From positions 29,252,969 to 29,316,968 of the forward strand of contig CM038468.1 in NCBI GenBank assembly GCA_021464415.1: DNA of 64,000 nucleotides. The letters are read 5' to 3'. A program made the position numbers and the translations under genes. Positions 34,738-47,801 of the stretch are shown one piece after another; positions within the stretch are counted from its first letter, which is position 1, and each line of letters starts with the position of its first letter. This stretch comes from Lonicera japonica. Its lineage: Eukaryota > Streptophyta > Magnoliopsida > Dipsacales > Caprifoliaceae. The notes under the pieces were generated by a model. That model did no database searches. It worked only from the letters and a program-made list of their open reading frames with translations, and was not told the origin of the DNA.

Positions 34738-37700
34738 GTTGAACCTTGTAGTAATACCGATTTCACATCTATCTAAACTTTGACCAGGGATTGGTTTTCC
34801 AATTTTTTTAATAGAAGTTTGGGTTGAATTCATAAATTCACTCAGTATAGGATTTAGTCCTTGCCTTCAAACCAAGGACTTTTTTACTATGTAATAACTG
34901 TTTATTGAATCGGGTGAATTTGACCATTCTTTTGGATTCAATGTATTGACATGCAGTGTGTGCGTGTGTAATATCACATGGGCTATGTTGATATAAAAAG
35001 AATTTTTGGCCAATCATGTGCTTGTCTGGTATTTGTTAAAACGCCAGCAAGAGTTGATACTAACAATGGCGTTTGTTAAACTAAAGAACTTTTTGCTCAA
35101 TTCTAAGAAAGGTTCCTCAGTTTTTCTGGTTTTGTAGCCTAGAAATCTTTCGGACAAAGTTTTATTTTTCATAATCTGTTTGGTTTTTGAGAAAACAAAG
35201 ATTTTTCTAAGTAAATTGTAATGTGGGTGAGTTAAACGTGCTTCAAAATTTTGGAAGATAATAAGTTGAGAGCTTACAACTGCCCAAGTTAGTCAGTAGC
35301 TCTTAACTAACAATCCTGCTGTGGAGTAACATTTAATGTTTGTTATATTCATTATCACAGAAATCATATAGAATTTGTAATGACTTGATGGCTTTGGCTT
35401 ACTGAAACAAAGAGCCAAATAATATATTTATATATAAAATAGGAGCTACATACTAATGAAATCCTGGATGTGGGGTAAACACTCATAATTAATGCGAATC
35501 CCTTAACTTATGGGATTTAACGCCTAATAAGTAATAACATAAAAAGATGTAAAAGTAAATAAATACTATGTTCCAACACATATGGAACAAAGCATTATGT
35601 ATAGAGGTTGAATGTTGATGATGGTTTTGAGCTCCTCAGTGGTTGCATATAAAATATGTGCTTCGCTGGTTTCCAAATATGGCATTTGAGACCCATTTGA
35701 ATGTTTGATGTTGCATTTTTATTTTTATTTTAAAGATTATTTATCATTTTGACCCTCCCATTTCTAAGTTCTCTTGTTTGGAAGGAGAATCTTTTGATAG
35801 GAAGATTGAGGGTGTTCTGCTACTAGTGAATACTCTTTCTTCCTTTGTTCCTTCTTTGTCATCAAAAAGAGATCTTGGACTTATGATGATTCAGAATTAT
35901 TTTCTTGTTATTCCTTCTGCACTTTTATTATTAGTTTCCCAAATTCCCTCACAGTTCCCTTTGTCAGACCTGATAGGGAGATTGAAAGTATCTTTCTATG
36001 ATAGCCCTTCTATTTGTCCTTTATCCCCTTATAAGTTCAATGTTAACAATCCTTTGCAAGGTCAATATTTGGCTCAGTTTGGGCAAGCCAACAAATTATG
36101 TTTTACAATTTGGTGTCAGAGTAAATCTGGGGTTTTCTTCTATTTGTTTTCCTTGCAAACGGTCACAACTTCGTTTTTGGTTTTCTATTTATTTTGCTTC
36201 CTCATTGTAACAGTAATTTCATATATAAGTAGACTTTGGCCCCCAGTTTGAGCAAGCCAAACCAGTTTACGCTTTACAATTGTGTTTCCATCTTATACGG
36301 TGATTTTTTTCCAGCTCAGCAACACGGGCTTCTATGTGTGTTTTTCTTCTGGTGCTGGGAATTTTCCTTATCGGACGTTCAGCGGCAATGGAAAGCCTTG
36401 CTTAACTGATTATTGCCTTGCACTTTCTCATTTACTTGTGTTCTTTCATTTGAGGATGGCTTGTCATCTTATCTTCCTTTGTATCTCTTATATGTGCTTG
36501 ATAATATTTCATTTTCCATCATAAACAATGTTTTCACTATTTATTTTTTATCTTTAAAGTTCAAAGACACGTATATTAAATCCCACAATTTCTCTTGTGA
36601 TGTTATGGAACTATCGTCAAAGTAATTGAAGGTTCAAACATGAAACTTAACTTACATGACTATTTATTTTTGCTTATTTTTACTTTCTATTTATATGATT
36701 ATTTATTTACTTATTTTTTGCGACCACTTAGAATTACTTGAAATCTGTCAATTTTTCAAAGCCGATGCTTGGGAGAGCCTTTTAATCTGTTTTGCTAACT
36801 GAGATCCGTAGGAATGATGATTTTTCATTTCCATTGATTGATTCCCACTCCAGAATGCATTCTTATATCATGAAATTATTTGAGATGTTCATAATGGGTT
36901 CTGATATTAAAATGTGCAGGTCGATTTGATTGCAATTGATTTTTTTGGAGAACTTGCCATTTCAGTTGATGCACCCCACTGCTAAAGATTTGATTCAGGT
37001 TTGTTCATGTACTTTATGTTTATCCACCTTTTTTATTGGCCAAACAATTTTGCTTCGATGAATCTTTTAAATTATTTGTGGTTCACTTGTTTGGTAATAT
37101 CCCTAGTCCCTCATGCTCGTTGTTCATATTGACTTGATTTAATGGCGCGCCTCCATTTCTAAGGCAAAAACTGAAAATTATCAAATTAGCTATTAAAATG
37201 GGTTGAGTTTCAGACATTTATGTAATTATCAACTGACTAATGCAATTTTGCACCATTTCCACTGAATGAAGGCAATTTTAGATTTAATGTTACCGGTTAC
37301 ATACTTACATAACTTGCCATGGAATAGAGATAATGGTTTAGTTAACCACTTTTATCAAAATTTTCTACTCTTGGAACAAGACCCTCAATGGGTTGGTTTC
37401 TGCCCGAGTCCAACCCTATGGTAAGGGATTCCTAATCTATTTATTCGAATCCATTCCAAATCCATTAGACCATTTCTTTAATAAATCGGACATTCATATA
37501 TCCTAATTTGATCCATTTGCAATCCGATCTGCCACTCACCCCTGCCCCCACATATATATAAATCAATATTCATATATCCTAATACGATCCAGTTGCAATC
37601 CGATCCGCCACTCACAATTGCCCCCCACTCCCCTCCCCTTCCTTCTTCCCCGGGCACATATATATACGTACTTCGATGTCTGTAATATGATATATAATTG

Positions 37701-39180
37701 CTAACCATTTGGTTTACTAGTTAAGGATGGAAATAGACTAATACAAAGTACCATATGTCCATTTGTGTATGTTATATCTCAGAAAGTGTATGAATATAGT
37801 CAATTCTTTTGTGATTAGAAAAGTGAAATTTCATTTTCGAGTAATAAAATTTGATTAAAATCATGTTCTAACCATTATTTGACCTAGTATTTTATATATT
37901 TGTCTGATTAATGGATCAGATCAACTTTTGTCTATTGTTTGTCGTTTTGGATACAACATGATGCAATACATTGACAGGCGTACTTGGAACTATTGGTGTA
38001 AAATGTAACACGTTCTTTTTGGGCTTCTTCTATCTTTGTTTTCCCTTTAGGAAGAGGAGGTTGGGGGCTGAGGGGAGGAGAGGAGTGACTTTATATTGTT
38101 AACCTTCCATTAGTGATTTTTGTGGCCATCAGCATGTTGTGATTAATGGTTAAATATTGAAGAAATTAGTGCTCTCTCCTTGGTGGTGATCTATTCTTGG
38201 AACATTACATCACTGAAGTTTTGATGTCAACATTATCCTTTCTCATTTTTATGTTTTATGCTTAAATATTTTGTAATTATTGATGTATTTATAAATATGA
38301 AGCATTAAATTGCTTCCTTGTTCCTCAAACTAGAAGCTGCAAGTGACTCGTAGCAACCTGGATTTTTCCACAATCTGCTTAGATGACTCAGTTGATTATT
38401 GTGGTGTAACAAAGAGTATACATCTTTTGTCTTGCAGCCTTCATCAATGTGGCTGAGAATCTGCGTGAAGATCATTCTCATCAAATTACTAAGAATGCAT
38501 ATTAACTTTGTCAGAAGGTTGGATTTCAACCTCTTCTTGCATATTAAGTTATGTATTTGGCATTTTGCACGTCACTCATGAAGATCATCAGTCAATATGC
38601 CATCTCCAAGACTCCAAATCTTCACATCTACAGGGGATCTTTTTTAGTTAGTAATAAGGTATGAAGAATTCAAAACCAATTTGAATATGAAATCCTTTCT
38701 ATTTTTAGCAAACTGTTGTTTCCACCTCATAGATCAAATACTGTTTTTGAGCAGACCTACACTATTACATCAAGGGGGAGACGGATAAATTCTGCATATT
38801 CAGCCGGTGAAGCTCGAACATTGGACTTCCAGGTTCAGGGGGGAGTGTTTTAGCACCGGGACAAACCCACACGTTGGATTCACTCTGATAAGTTTATTTT
38901 TAGATTTTTAGCTACTAAAAGCTAAGAACCTTTTGTCATTGATCTCCTAATAGGACAATAGGAGAAACTCAAAACATTTTTGGATAAATTTTAGTCTTTT
39001 AATTCTTGCGTCAAAGGTTTTATCTTTAGTTTCATCAGTAGCCAAGGTGCCCTCAGTATTCCAGCATTTACATACTCCTGTATATACCATTTCTTAGATT
39101 AACTTTGCTCCAAATGGCTTGAGAGAAGAGAGAATAACATTAGTCTATACTTTCAGGCTCACTGTTTCAGAGAATACACC
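34738..39180. other. Intergenic with possible exon relics, no gene established
   Basis: Several short exon-like pieces bounded by AG and GT can be read here and just upstream, but none is identified: about 33906-33979 (TLDHHKLTDNVLPIRLKPYQ), 36919-36999 (ENLPFQLMHPTAKDLIQ) and 38432-38500 (FINVAENLREDHSHQITKNA). They may be remnants of one unknown gene. A 157-codon open frame at 35778-36251 has no recognisable motif and lacks codon character. At 37492-37640 a 76-bp direct repeat (attcatatatcctaa) is seen. Confidence 0.35.
37492..37643. repeat. 76-bp direct repeat
   Basis: attcatatatcctaa followed by cgatc(t/c)gccactcac occurs at 37492 and 37568. The second unit diverges at its end. Confidence 0.7.
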
Positions 39181-39860
39181 AATAGCATTCTAAAATTTCC
39201 CGCCTAGGGCCGCCTTGGCCCTGCTTAGGCAATACCTGGTCACTTGGAGCCATGCCTAGGCCAGGCGGCTGGTGGTGACTACACAGGAAAAATGAAGCTT
39301 TTCACTTTCCCTTTTGAATCTATATATTTTTTTATATCTGAATTATGCCCTTTTAAGAAGTTTAATTTCCCGTACTACTATATTTTAAAACATACAAAAT
39401 TAAAAGCTTAATGTGGCAAAAGGGCTCCTTTAGGATTTATGCAATGGTTGCTACCCAACTAGGTTATTTTGCCCACGAGGCAAAGTGGCAAAAGGGCTTC
39501 TTTAAAAGTTAAATTTAAGAGAAGTCAACTTATATTTCCTTTTCAAAAGAAGGAAGCTCATTTTTGTTTTCTCAAAATACCCTTCCATATCTTGTAAAAG
39601 GGATACATTTCACCATCACCAGCCACTAGCCACTAGCATCAGCACCAGCCACAATAGTTGACCACCACTGGACCTCTGATCACCTCACCAGAGCTGTGGT
39701 GGTTGCCAATGACTGGTGGCAAGGGCTATTACCGGTGCACCAGTATCCTTGGCAAACCGCATCTGTGCTTTGTTGGGTGGAATTGATTATGCTGTATGCC
39801 TCTATCAGAGTAGTACTTCCTGAACATTTAACTTGGTTATGATGCAATCAAAAGGTTCAA

Positions 39861-40244
39861 TATTGACATGCTAGTCCCTGTTCCTTTGCATATTTGCATT
39901 TGTAGAAATGTAATAAATTGTTTCAAATGATTGGTTTTTTGAGTAACAAGTTCATTTCTTCCTCCATGGTTTGCGCGGACTGGGTTCCTATTGACATGCT
40001 AGTCCCTGTTCCTTTGCATATTTGCATTTGTAGAAATGTAATAAATTGTTTCAAATGATTGGTTTTTTGAGTAACAAGTTCATTTCTTCCTCCATGGTTT
40101 GCGCGGACTGGGTTCCTATTGACATGCTAGTCCCTGTTCCTTTGCATAGTTGCATTTATAGAAATGTAATAAATTGTTTCAAATGATTGGTTTTTTGAGT
40201 AACAAGTTCATTTCTTCCTCCATGGTTTGCGCAGACTGGGTTCC
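39861..40244 (+). repeat. Three tandem 128-bp units at a GST splice acceptor
   Basis: tattgacatgctagtccctg begins at 39861, 39989 and 40117, exactly 128 bp apart. Units 1 and 2 are almost identical; unit 3 has a few changes. Each unit ends in 'tccatggtttgcgc(g/a)gactgggttcc'. Only unit 3 reads gcgcAG and so supplies the acceptor for the GST exon. Units 1 and 2 read gcgcGG. Confidence 0.9.
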
Positions 40245-40318
40245 CTCTTCTTCCATCAAAGCTGAACAAGGCTTACAGAGAGCTACCTGCTTTTCAAGAA
40301 GCTGCGCTGAACAAGTAG
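40233..40318 (+). pseudogene. Last exon of a zeta-class glutathione transferase
   Basis: After the AG acceptor at 40231-40232 the frame reads TGFPLLPSKLNKAYRELPAF then QEAALNK and a stop (TAG, 40316-40318). Plant zeta GSTs (maleylacetoacetate isomerase, tyrosine breakdown) end in FPLL..L..AY.ELPAFQ.ALPEKQPD. The match is clear, but the terminal EKQPD is replaced by an early stop. I could not find the thioredoxin-fold exons (SCS..VRIALNLK) upstream, so this is most likely an isolated exon. Confidence 0.6.
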
Positions 40319-40364
40319 CGTCATTCACTAACAAAGGTTTGTCATCTTCATAAAAGGAACCTTA

Positions 40365-40660
40365 TAAAGCTAACATGCTGCAATGAATGAGAAGGGAAGA
40401 ACTGAAGCTAACATGCAATAAACAGATACAGAAGTTCACTTACCTCCAAAAAAAAGAAAAAACTGAGGCTAACATGGCTGGTGGCAAGCGCTAGTAACCA
40501 CAATGAGTGAGAAGGGAAAAACTGAAGTTAACATGCTCTATCGTATTAATAATATTTTGGGGTAGGCTTGGCGTACCTGTTGCTTAACTGAAGCTAACAT
40601 GGCTGGTGGTGAGCGCTAGTAGCCACAATGAGTGAGAAGTGAAGAAGAATGTTTAACCAG
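40365..40660. repeat. Degenerate direct repeats
   Basis: The word 'aactgaggctaacatggctggtgg.aagcgctagtarccacaatga' occurs at about 40461 and 40588. A shorter related copy lies at 40369-40400. Confidence 0.55.
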
Positions 40661-41972
40661 GGTAGAGGAGACCAGTAGGACAATTTTGAGTATCCTTACA
40701 ATGAACACACAATGCAAAAAAAGTAAATTGTAAAGGAAGTCCTCCATTTTTCATAAGATTAAAAAGAGTGTAATATACGTCCTTGGGTTGGATTATCTCA
40801 TGCATACGCAAAATTAAGATTGAATATCGGGTTCAGCGTAGGCATAGATTGTGCCTAATAGTGTGTGTATTGTATTGCTTCTCTATTTGCTTTAATGGAG
40901 GATGTGAATTTGGTTGCGATCATACATTGATTGTGCCTAACGAATTTTATTTCATAAAAGCCCAGAAAATAATGAAAAATTATACCAAATCACTCGTCTT
41001 TTTTCTACTACTCGTAAAAATTAGCACTATTTTGAAGATCAGGTGGAAAGACCAAAGGGGCGGGAAATGGAATAAAGGGTAAAATTGGAACTTAAAAAAA
41101 AAAAGACGTCGCTAATTATACATACCAAAATACTCGGTAACAATCCATCCCATTTACTTGGTGTAATAGCACTAGGTATGTGCACATTTGCTCTGTGCAT
41201 ATAGGTCGAATCATTATTTGGTATAAAAAAAATACATTGGCTTGGTGCTACTGCACAGAGCTAATGTTAGAATGTTAAAGAATATCTTAGTATGTATAAT
41301 TAGTGCTGCCCAAAAAAATGCTAAAGTTGGATTTATCACTTAATTGTAATTATTATTCTTTAGATATAGTTGCGGGAGCATAAAATTGGTACCTCTGCTT
41401 GGGCCGATTAGTCAAGGGCATGCCCAAACCTAAGAAAGTCAGCCCAGAAGAAGGGGTTGAGCCACAACAGGTAAGCACGGACGCAACAATTGGCCAAGCA
41501 TAATATTACAGTCGAACATAGTAGCCAGATCGACGATAATGAAAATGTTGAGATGGGCACACCAACCAATACAAGAGAGACACCTATGCTCACAAGCACG
41601 TTCAGTACCTCTACCAAGATGGGCACTTGGACGAATGACGATGAGACACCTGTAAAGTACAATGATAGTTATGGATAAAGACACACCTCCCACATGAAAA
41701 GTGCTAGATTAAGGAGCAAGTCATACCCTCTATGGTCATTTTACTCTTCACCTAATAGCATTGTAACCCTTATTCTATACATATAAAGAGAAGGGGATAA
41801 CTAAGAGGAAAGAGTTCAATTTTTTTGAGAGATACACTCACTCCCACACACAGACATTCTCCTTGAGAATAACCACAATTATTGTAAACATCAGTGAAAG
41901 GTCATTAGAGCCAAGTAAAGAAAACAGCCACACACCAAGGGAAGATGTACTATCGGATTGGGTATAAAAGCC
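40661..41972. other. Intergenic, nothing firm
   Basis: AT-rich sequence with short open frames on both strands near 41410-41690 that lack domains. A segment at 40960-41040 resembles the MITE-like DNA around 16660-16710 in the NIPA intron. Confidence 0.35.
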
Positions 41973-41980
41973 ACCAGAGG

Positions 41981-42416
41981 TAGGGTTGGGAAAAAAATTC
42001 GAGGACCAAAGAATCGGTCTGAATCGAATCGATAAAACCTGGTTCGGTTCGGTTCTTAGAAATTATGTTAATTTTGTTAACGATTCGGTTGTTTTAGATT
42101 GTTAACGATTCAGTTATCGGTTCTTAGTATAATTTCTTTACAATAATCGTTATTGGATTTTCCTTCTAAGTTCTATTCTAATGCTTAAGAATCGAACAGG
42201 TAGAACCATTATTTCTTTTCAATAACTTTTAATATTTTGATTTTTCTCTTATTAACGGTTAACCAATAAATCGACAGAACCGAATAACGATTATTTCTTT
42301 CAAATAAACATTAATATTTTGGTTTTTTTCTTGTTAACAATTAACCAATATGATATAACCGGTTCGGTTAATGATTCTTGAAAATTTGCTAAAGAACCGA
42401 ACCGATCCAAACCCTA
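41981..42416. mobile_element. hAT-type MITE, 436 bp
   Basis: Ends tagggttggg and ccaaacccta are inverted. Flanks are accagagg (41973-41980) and acccgagg (42417-42424), an 8-bp target duplication with one mismatch. The interior carries 'ggttcggttcggttct' near the left end and 'aagaaccgaaccgatcc' near the right. Confidence 0.75.
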
Positions 42417-42644
42417 ACCCGAGGAACATAACCCACAACCAAAAAATCTAGTGCCTCTTCCTCGCGGAATTACTGTTCATTCGCCACATTTGCAATATGT
42501 TTACCGATTCCACTATTTATGGGCCGATTTCATCCTATTCAATCTGATTTTGGGCTTGGTCAGATTTTTACCACTCACAATAGTTATTTCATCTTCCTCC
42601 TTTGTTTATGTAGAATATTTATCTTTAATCCTACTTTTATAAAT

Positions 42645-44171
42645 ATTAATTTTTGTGCACGTGCAGTGCACGTGATTTTAGTACTTGACAAATGTCATTA
42701 AGTCAATTAATAAATACATATAACTAAGAATTGAATAATTAGTATAAAATAAAAATAATAACATATAAATAAAACAAAGTATCAAGTGTAAAATTCAATT
42801 AATAATTATAAGAAAATCAGAAAAAAAAAATCGCCTTAAATCTTTTTAATATACAAGTGGCCAAGCAGATTCTTAAAAGGATATATAAGTGAGTAATATA
42901 TTTTTACAAAGTTTTCAGAATTGATAGATTAATAAAAATATGATTTATTATAATGTTAAAAGTAATCAACCAAAATAGAGTTTAATGTATATACATTTAT
43001 AGTGAGCTTCAGAATGAAATTCTAATTTTCTTATAATTTTAACATGATCTATTAAATAACTTCCTTCTTGCGAAGTTTGTTATGAAGTTATATAGAAGTT
43101 TTATATAAAACACCTAATTTAACATAAATCGTAAATTGTTTAATTATTTTAACCAATAAAGTAGAGTTTGAATTTATTTGGAATAATAATACTAATATAA
43201 AAATATACGAAGTTATACACTTGTACTATTTTATTTAATGTAAATATAGCTTAAAATCTTTGTTTAATTATTTTAGTCAAATAAAGTAGAGTTTGAATTT
43301 ATTTGAAATACTATTACTAATATAAAAATATATGAAGTTATAATGTTTTATTTAATGTATCTCTGAATTAGTTTGATCAATGCTTTGGATGAGTTTGGAA
43401 TAGATTTGAATTGGCATATAGAAAACGTACTTGTGTTGTAATCATACTTGTGTTGTAATCATACTTAGCCAATTAGCGGCTCTCGTCTCTCCCCAATAGT
43501 ATTATGTTAGGATTGTCGCTTCAACACATAATAAAAAAAAAAGAAAAAAAAAGTACACAAAACACTTACCTTATAGGTGGCAATTCATATTTATGGAATG
43601 TGTTTTTTCTTGACATGACCTTACATTGCAAACAAAACGAAAACACAAACACAAGATGGCACAAGGTTGAATTGCTTAGCTGACACAAATATAACTAACT
43701 AAACATGATACAACTGTGTAAACATGATTATAAATCTTGCATAGTAATAAATACATCATAACATGAATGGAAACAATAATTTTTCTTTCATTTATACATA
43801 ACGAGACACGATTTACATGTGATAATTTTAATTGTGTGTCAATTTTATTCTAAAAATTTAAACATAAATGGAACATGACTCAATTTTATGTTTAAAACCC
43901 GAAATATCAGTTTGGTTTCCTTCAGTGTCATCATGTGGCCTTTTTTCCCAAAATTGCCACTCCTATCTCCCTCAAATTAAAAGCGTAATATTTCTTAAGA
44001 ATAAAATTTCTTTTCATACATGATTAATGTATCGAATCACTTGAAAATAAACTAATTTACAATTGTCAAATTTACAATGAACCAATTCACAATGAAACAA
44101 TTAATGAAATTAGATAATTTGTGCAACCAAATGGACCCTTAATTTATTCATACTTTTATATATAGTCTAGA
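42645..44171 (-). mobile_element. Helitron-like element, about 1.5 kb, minus strand
   Basis: On the minus strand the 5' end reads TCTAGACTATATATAAAAG, just below 44171. The 3' end has the CACGTG hairpin (42658-42674), then gcacaaaaa and TTAA where the family has CTAG. Flanking bases are A and T. The 3' 150 bp match the Helitron at 32035-32664 in inverted orientation. The CTAG end is mutated. Internal direct repeats of about 100 bp lie at 43138-43242 and 43261-43359. No coding region. Confidence 0.6.
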
Positions 44172-45283
44172 TATAGATTTTGTATTAACCAAAACATAAT
44201 TTTCCCCTAAACAAGTAAGAATGAGGCTATTGGGTAAAAAAATTAACTCTGAATTTTCATTTGACCTCTGTGCGTGTGTTTTTTTTTTTTCTTACAACTG
44301 AATTTTATCATACAATTTGCACGGTAAAACAAAATGGATTTTTTTTTCTCTTTTTCATTAAGAAAAATTAAAATGATTCAAGTGGCATATTTATCCAACA
44401 GTTTTCACAAAGTTTGTAGGACCCTTATTTTTGGGCAAAATACGTCATCATTTCAAGCAGTATGAGATCTAATATTTGAGCACTATAGTTTAGACCATAA
44501 ATAATGTCTCATAAATACTTTAGTTGTAGTGTACATGGTCTGTCTTTGATCAAACCAGTGGAAAGATTTTGTGTAATGCGTCAAGCTGGCACAGTTTACC
44601 CAAAAACGTTAAAAAAAAATAAAATAAAACAAGGACGTACCTTATTATATGGGAAAATAGTCTCCATTTCAACTCTCAGCTCTCATGTTTTGAGAATAGA
44701 GCCATATAAATTTCACTTGGACCCTTTCATTTTGAGAAAAATTCTATCACATCATAAAAGTAATGTTAGATATACAAATTAGTCATAAAATGGTCATACT
44801 TAGAACCATACCTTCTTGTGACCACATCATAGTCATGAGACAGAAACTAGCACAAAATGACACAAAAAATCATGTTCATGTCGTTTTCGCATTTGAATTT
44901 TAAGCACATCGTTTTTGCATTTAGATTTTTCGGTGGGTTGCCTTGCAGTATCCAACTTCTGTGCCATGTTAGCAGTACGAAGTCATTTCAATCATGTCTT
45001 GTCGTGTATGAATGAGATACTGGAAAAAAAAATCCAATTTTACTCTTGTTGAGATGTGTCTATTAGGATACGAAAATTGTAAGGATTCCTACGGTATTGT
45101 ATTTGTAACCTAACATTTCTTGTCGTAAAGTGTCATGCCAGCCAAGAACACAAATAGTGAGTTTGACAGTCTATCTACTTCCGATGTTTGTCCTTTTTCT
45201 TTCATTGCATTGACCATAGTTGGGTGACGGCTGGGAAACAAATATAATCGTATAGAACTCAAAAGGTTCATACTTCTGCAGAA
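44172..45283. other. Intergenic, upstream flank of the DUF247 relic
   Basis: No domain, inverted end or target duplication seen. A 92-codon open frame at 44504-44782 is not convincing. Confidence 0.35.
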
Positions 45284-46661
45284 ATGGAACTTATTTCTCC
45301 ATGGTTCACTTCTTGCAACCGAGGGATTTCTTCCTTGAAAGAGCTAAAACGAAGGCATTGCTATGGACTTCGAAAAGTTCACTGAAAAGACACTCAGTGG
45401 GATCCGCAAGCTCAACATACCCTCACAAGCATCAGCTGAAAAGAAAGTCCAAGAGCTGAACGACTCACTACCTAGATTCGAACCCTTTTTTGACAGTGCT
45501 GATTCATGTCAAGACTTAAGGAGTCTGCTTGGCAGCAGGACCGATCCTGGAACCCGAGGCAACCAAGATATACACGTCGGCCATGCAAAGAATAGGGAAA
45601 CAAGCAAGAAATACTTACCCGGATGAGTCAGAGGTTCACCAGAGCCCTCATTTTATATCAATGATGCTCAAGGACAGGTGCTTGCTCTTTTCCTTCTAGG
45701 GGATTCGGCGCACCTGAACTACCCAATCAACCATCTCATTTTTGGGAAGCAGCAGAACACAAAAGTGGGCCAAGTCATTGTTTTTCATGGGAAAACAGGT
45801 TCTGCATATCGTCCTCAAGGAGCTAATGAAGCAAGTTTCTTCAGGCAAGTGCGATCCGTGGGGAGGTGGGACCGGACATCGGATTCATTCAGGAGGGGTT
45901 TTGTGATCTACTATTAGCACCTTAAGACGAATGGGACTGGTCATTGGATTCATTCAGGAGGGGTTGTGTGATCTACTATTAGCACCCAAAGACGAATGCC
46001 TCAGGTTATTTCCAGGACTAATACTGCAGCACCAGCAACCATCAGATCTTCTCCATGGCCTACAATAACTTGTGATCGGATCAGGAGGCAGGGAGTTGGC
46101 TGAAGAAGAGAATGAACTAGAAGGCGACTTGGAAGGCAATAGCAAGGACTTTACCAGTATCAGCTCCATTCGTAGTGCAACGGAATTGAGGCAGTCGGGG
46201 ATCCATTTTAGAAATGGAAAAGGCATGGGAATCAGAGGAATAAAATTCACTACAAGCGTGCTCTGTGCTGTCCCCTTACTTTACATACTTTAGAGATCAA
46301 TGATGATACTGAGCTGATGTTTCGGTATCTGCAGAATCACAATATTACCCACACCACTGGTGAAGAACAAACGAGAGGTGAGATTGTACCTCCAGTTAAT
46401 GAGCGAGCTCGTACTTACATCAGATGATGCCAATCTCCTCTGTGCAAAAGGAATCATTCAAGCAAATCCGAACCAAAGAAAAAAACTACCTGCAATGTAA
46501 CACGGCCTGGCCAGTGGGGAATCCACTCATAAAATTGGCATTGTTAGGGTCCAAATTGAGGACTACCACCATGGGATAAACTCGCGAACTTTCTTAGTGT
46601 GGTAGTGCTACTCACTATACTGCAGACCGTCTACACGGTTCTTGGTTACTACAAGAACTGA
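45284..46661 (+). pseudogene. DUF247 gene, broken copy
   Basis: Copy of the DUF247 gene at 62537-63991. The start MELISPWF (45284) and the end TVLQTVYTVLGYYKN (stop 46659-46661) match the intact protein. Between them the frame is repeatedly lost. Recognisable pieces are RFEPFFDSADSC (45475-45511), LALFLLGDSAHLNYP, INHLIFGKQQNT (45681-45761), and RSATELRQSGIHFRNGKGMG (about 46170-46230) where the intact gene has RSATELRQAGIHFRNAKGG. A 65-bp local duplication (ggattcattcaggaggggtt at 45881 and 45946) adds further damage. Overall length (1378 bp) is close to the intact coding length, so decay was by small changes, not large deletion. Confidence 0.9.
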
Positions 46662-46818
46662 TGCTTTGGTCTATGTCTTCACTGGCTGACGAAACAAACT
46701 CTGAATTATTTTTGTTTATCGTCTTGCAATGCTACTGTAATAATGCCTAATTCAGTCAAATAAACATGATTCTTCTACTATTATATGATCTTACTGTGTG
46801 GAAGGGATAAGACCGCAG

Positions 46819-47801
46819 TCATTTAAGATGCCGAGGGCTCCTGGAGCCTAGGCGTAAGGCAAACCGCATGCTTTATCAAAGCAAGTTGAATACTATAAAC
46901 AAACATGAAAAATATATTTCTAGTCATAATTCACGACCACAGCAAGAAGTAAACTAAAACTACTACCGGATGGGGATCATAGTTGTTAAAATCGTATGAT
47001 TTGTGATACGTATCATAAGATTTGAGATGATTCCTCCACTAAGCAATACGGAATTGTACATGAATCAAAACCTGACAGCCGCAAAGAATCTTATGATTCA
47101 CGATTTAGACTGCTTTACTTTTGACTCAACGAACAAAATTTACTTTTCCAAACGAGCTTATTTTTACTTTTAAATATATTTTCAACAATACTTTTTATTT
47201 TATATAGGCAAAAATTGCAAAACCCAAGTGCAATTTGGTGGTCTTTTGCATGTTTTACGCAGCATTTGCATTTGCTTTTCTGCAAAAATTAGATATATGA
47301 ATAAGTAATATAGATATACAAATGAAGAAGATCACTGGATGATATTATAATCTCTCTTTCCCTTTAGAAAAAATAAAATTTGGCTCTTCTCCTAAAGAAA
47401 TATTTTGTGGTTTAGTGTGTTCTTCTATTTTCTCTGTTTATAGTAGTATGAGATAAAAAAAATTCCTACAACAATGGGATGACCATAGGACTTGACCCCC
47501 ATCTTTTTTGCCATTACAAGTTTACAACCAAAAAGTCCAATAGATAATGCAACTATGTCCTATAAGGTTTGGTTTTACGCTATGATACACACTTAACTTA
47601 CTACGTTGTGTCTTTTATGTGCTCATTTACTATTTAATATATTGTTACTTTTGCACCGAATCTTATTATATGATTCGTGATTCATATGTTCGATTCATGA
47701 TTCAATTCATGATTTGGCAACTAGAGTGGTTGTTAGGTGATGGTTGTTTGGTGGTGATGCACCTTGCAAGTTGCTGCGCCTAGGCACACTTTAGATGACA
47801 A
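46819..47801. mobile_element. Transposon remnant shared by both duplicate blocks (left copy)
   Basis: The left end (tcatttaagatgccgagg...gcctaggcgtaaggc) and right end (ccttgcaagttgctgcgcc...tttagatgacaa) match the reverse complement of the element at 61671-62115. Flanks match too (ggaagggataagacc here, ggaaggaaaaagcc there, on the DUF247 side). This copy is larger because a second element with ends near 46981 and 47724 (gttgttaaaatcgtatgatt...) has inserted into it. Confidence 0.65.

Noticed and set aside
35778..36251. 157-codon open frame, hydrophobic C-terminus
   Set aside because: No recognisable motif, T-rich composition gives hydrophobic residues by chance, and no flanking gene signals were seen.
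38838..38860. Copia polypurine tract and LTR start (caggggggagtgtt)
   Set aside because: Looks similar to a polypurine tract and LTR start, but no matching LTR or pol was found nearby.
39861..40244. CRISPR-like array of regular repeats
   Set aside because: Three directly adjoining 128-bp units without spacers in a plant genome; a simple tandem triplication.
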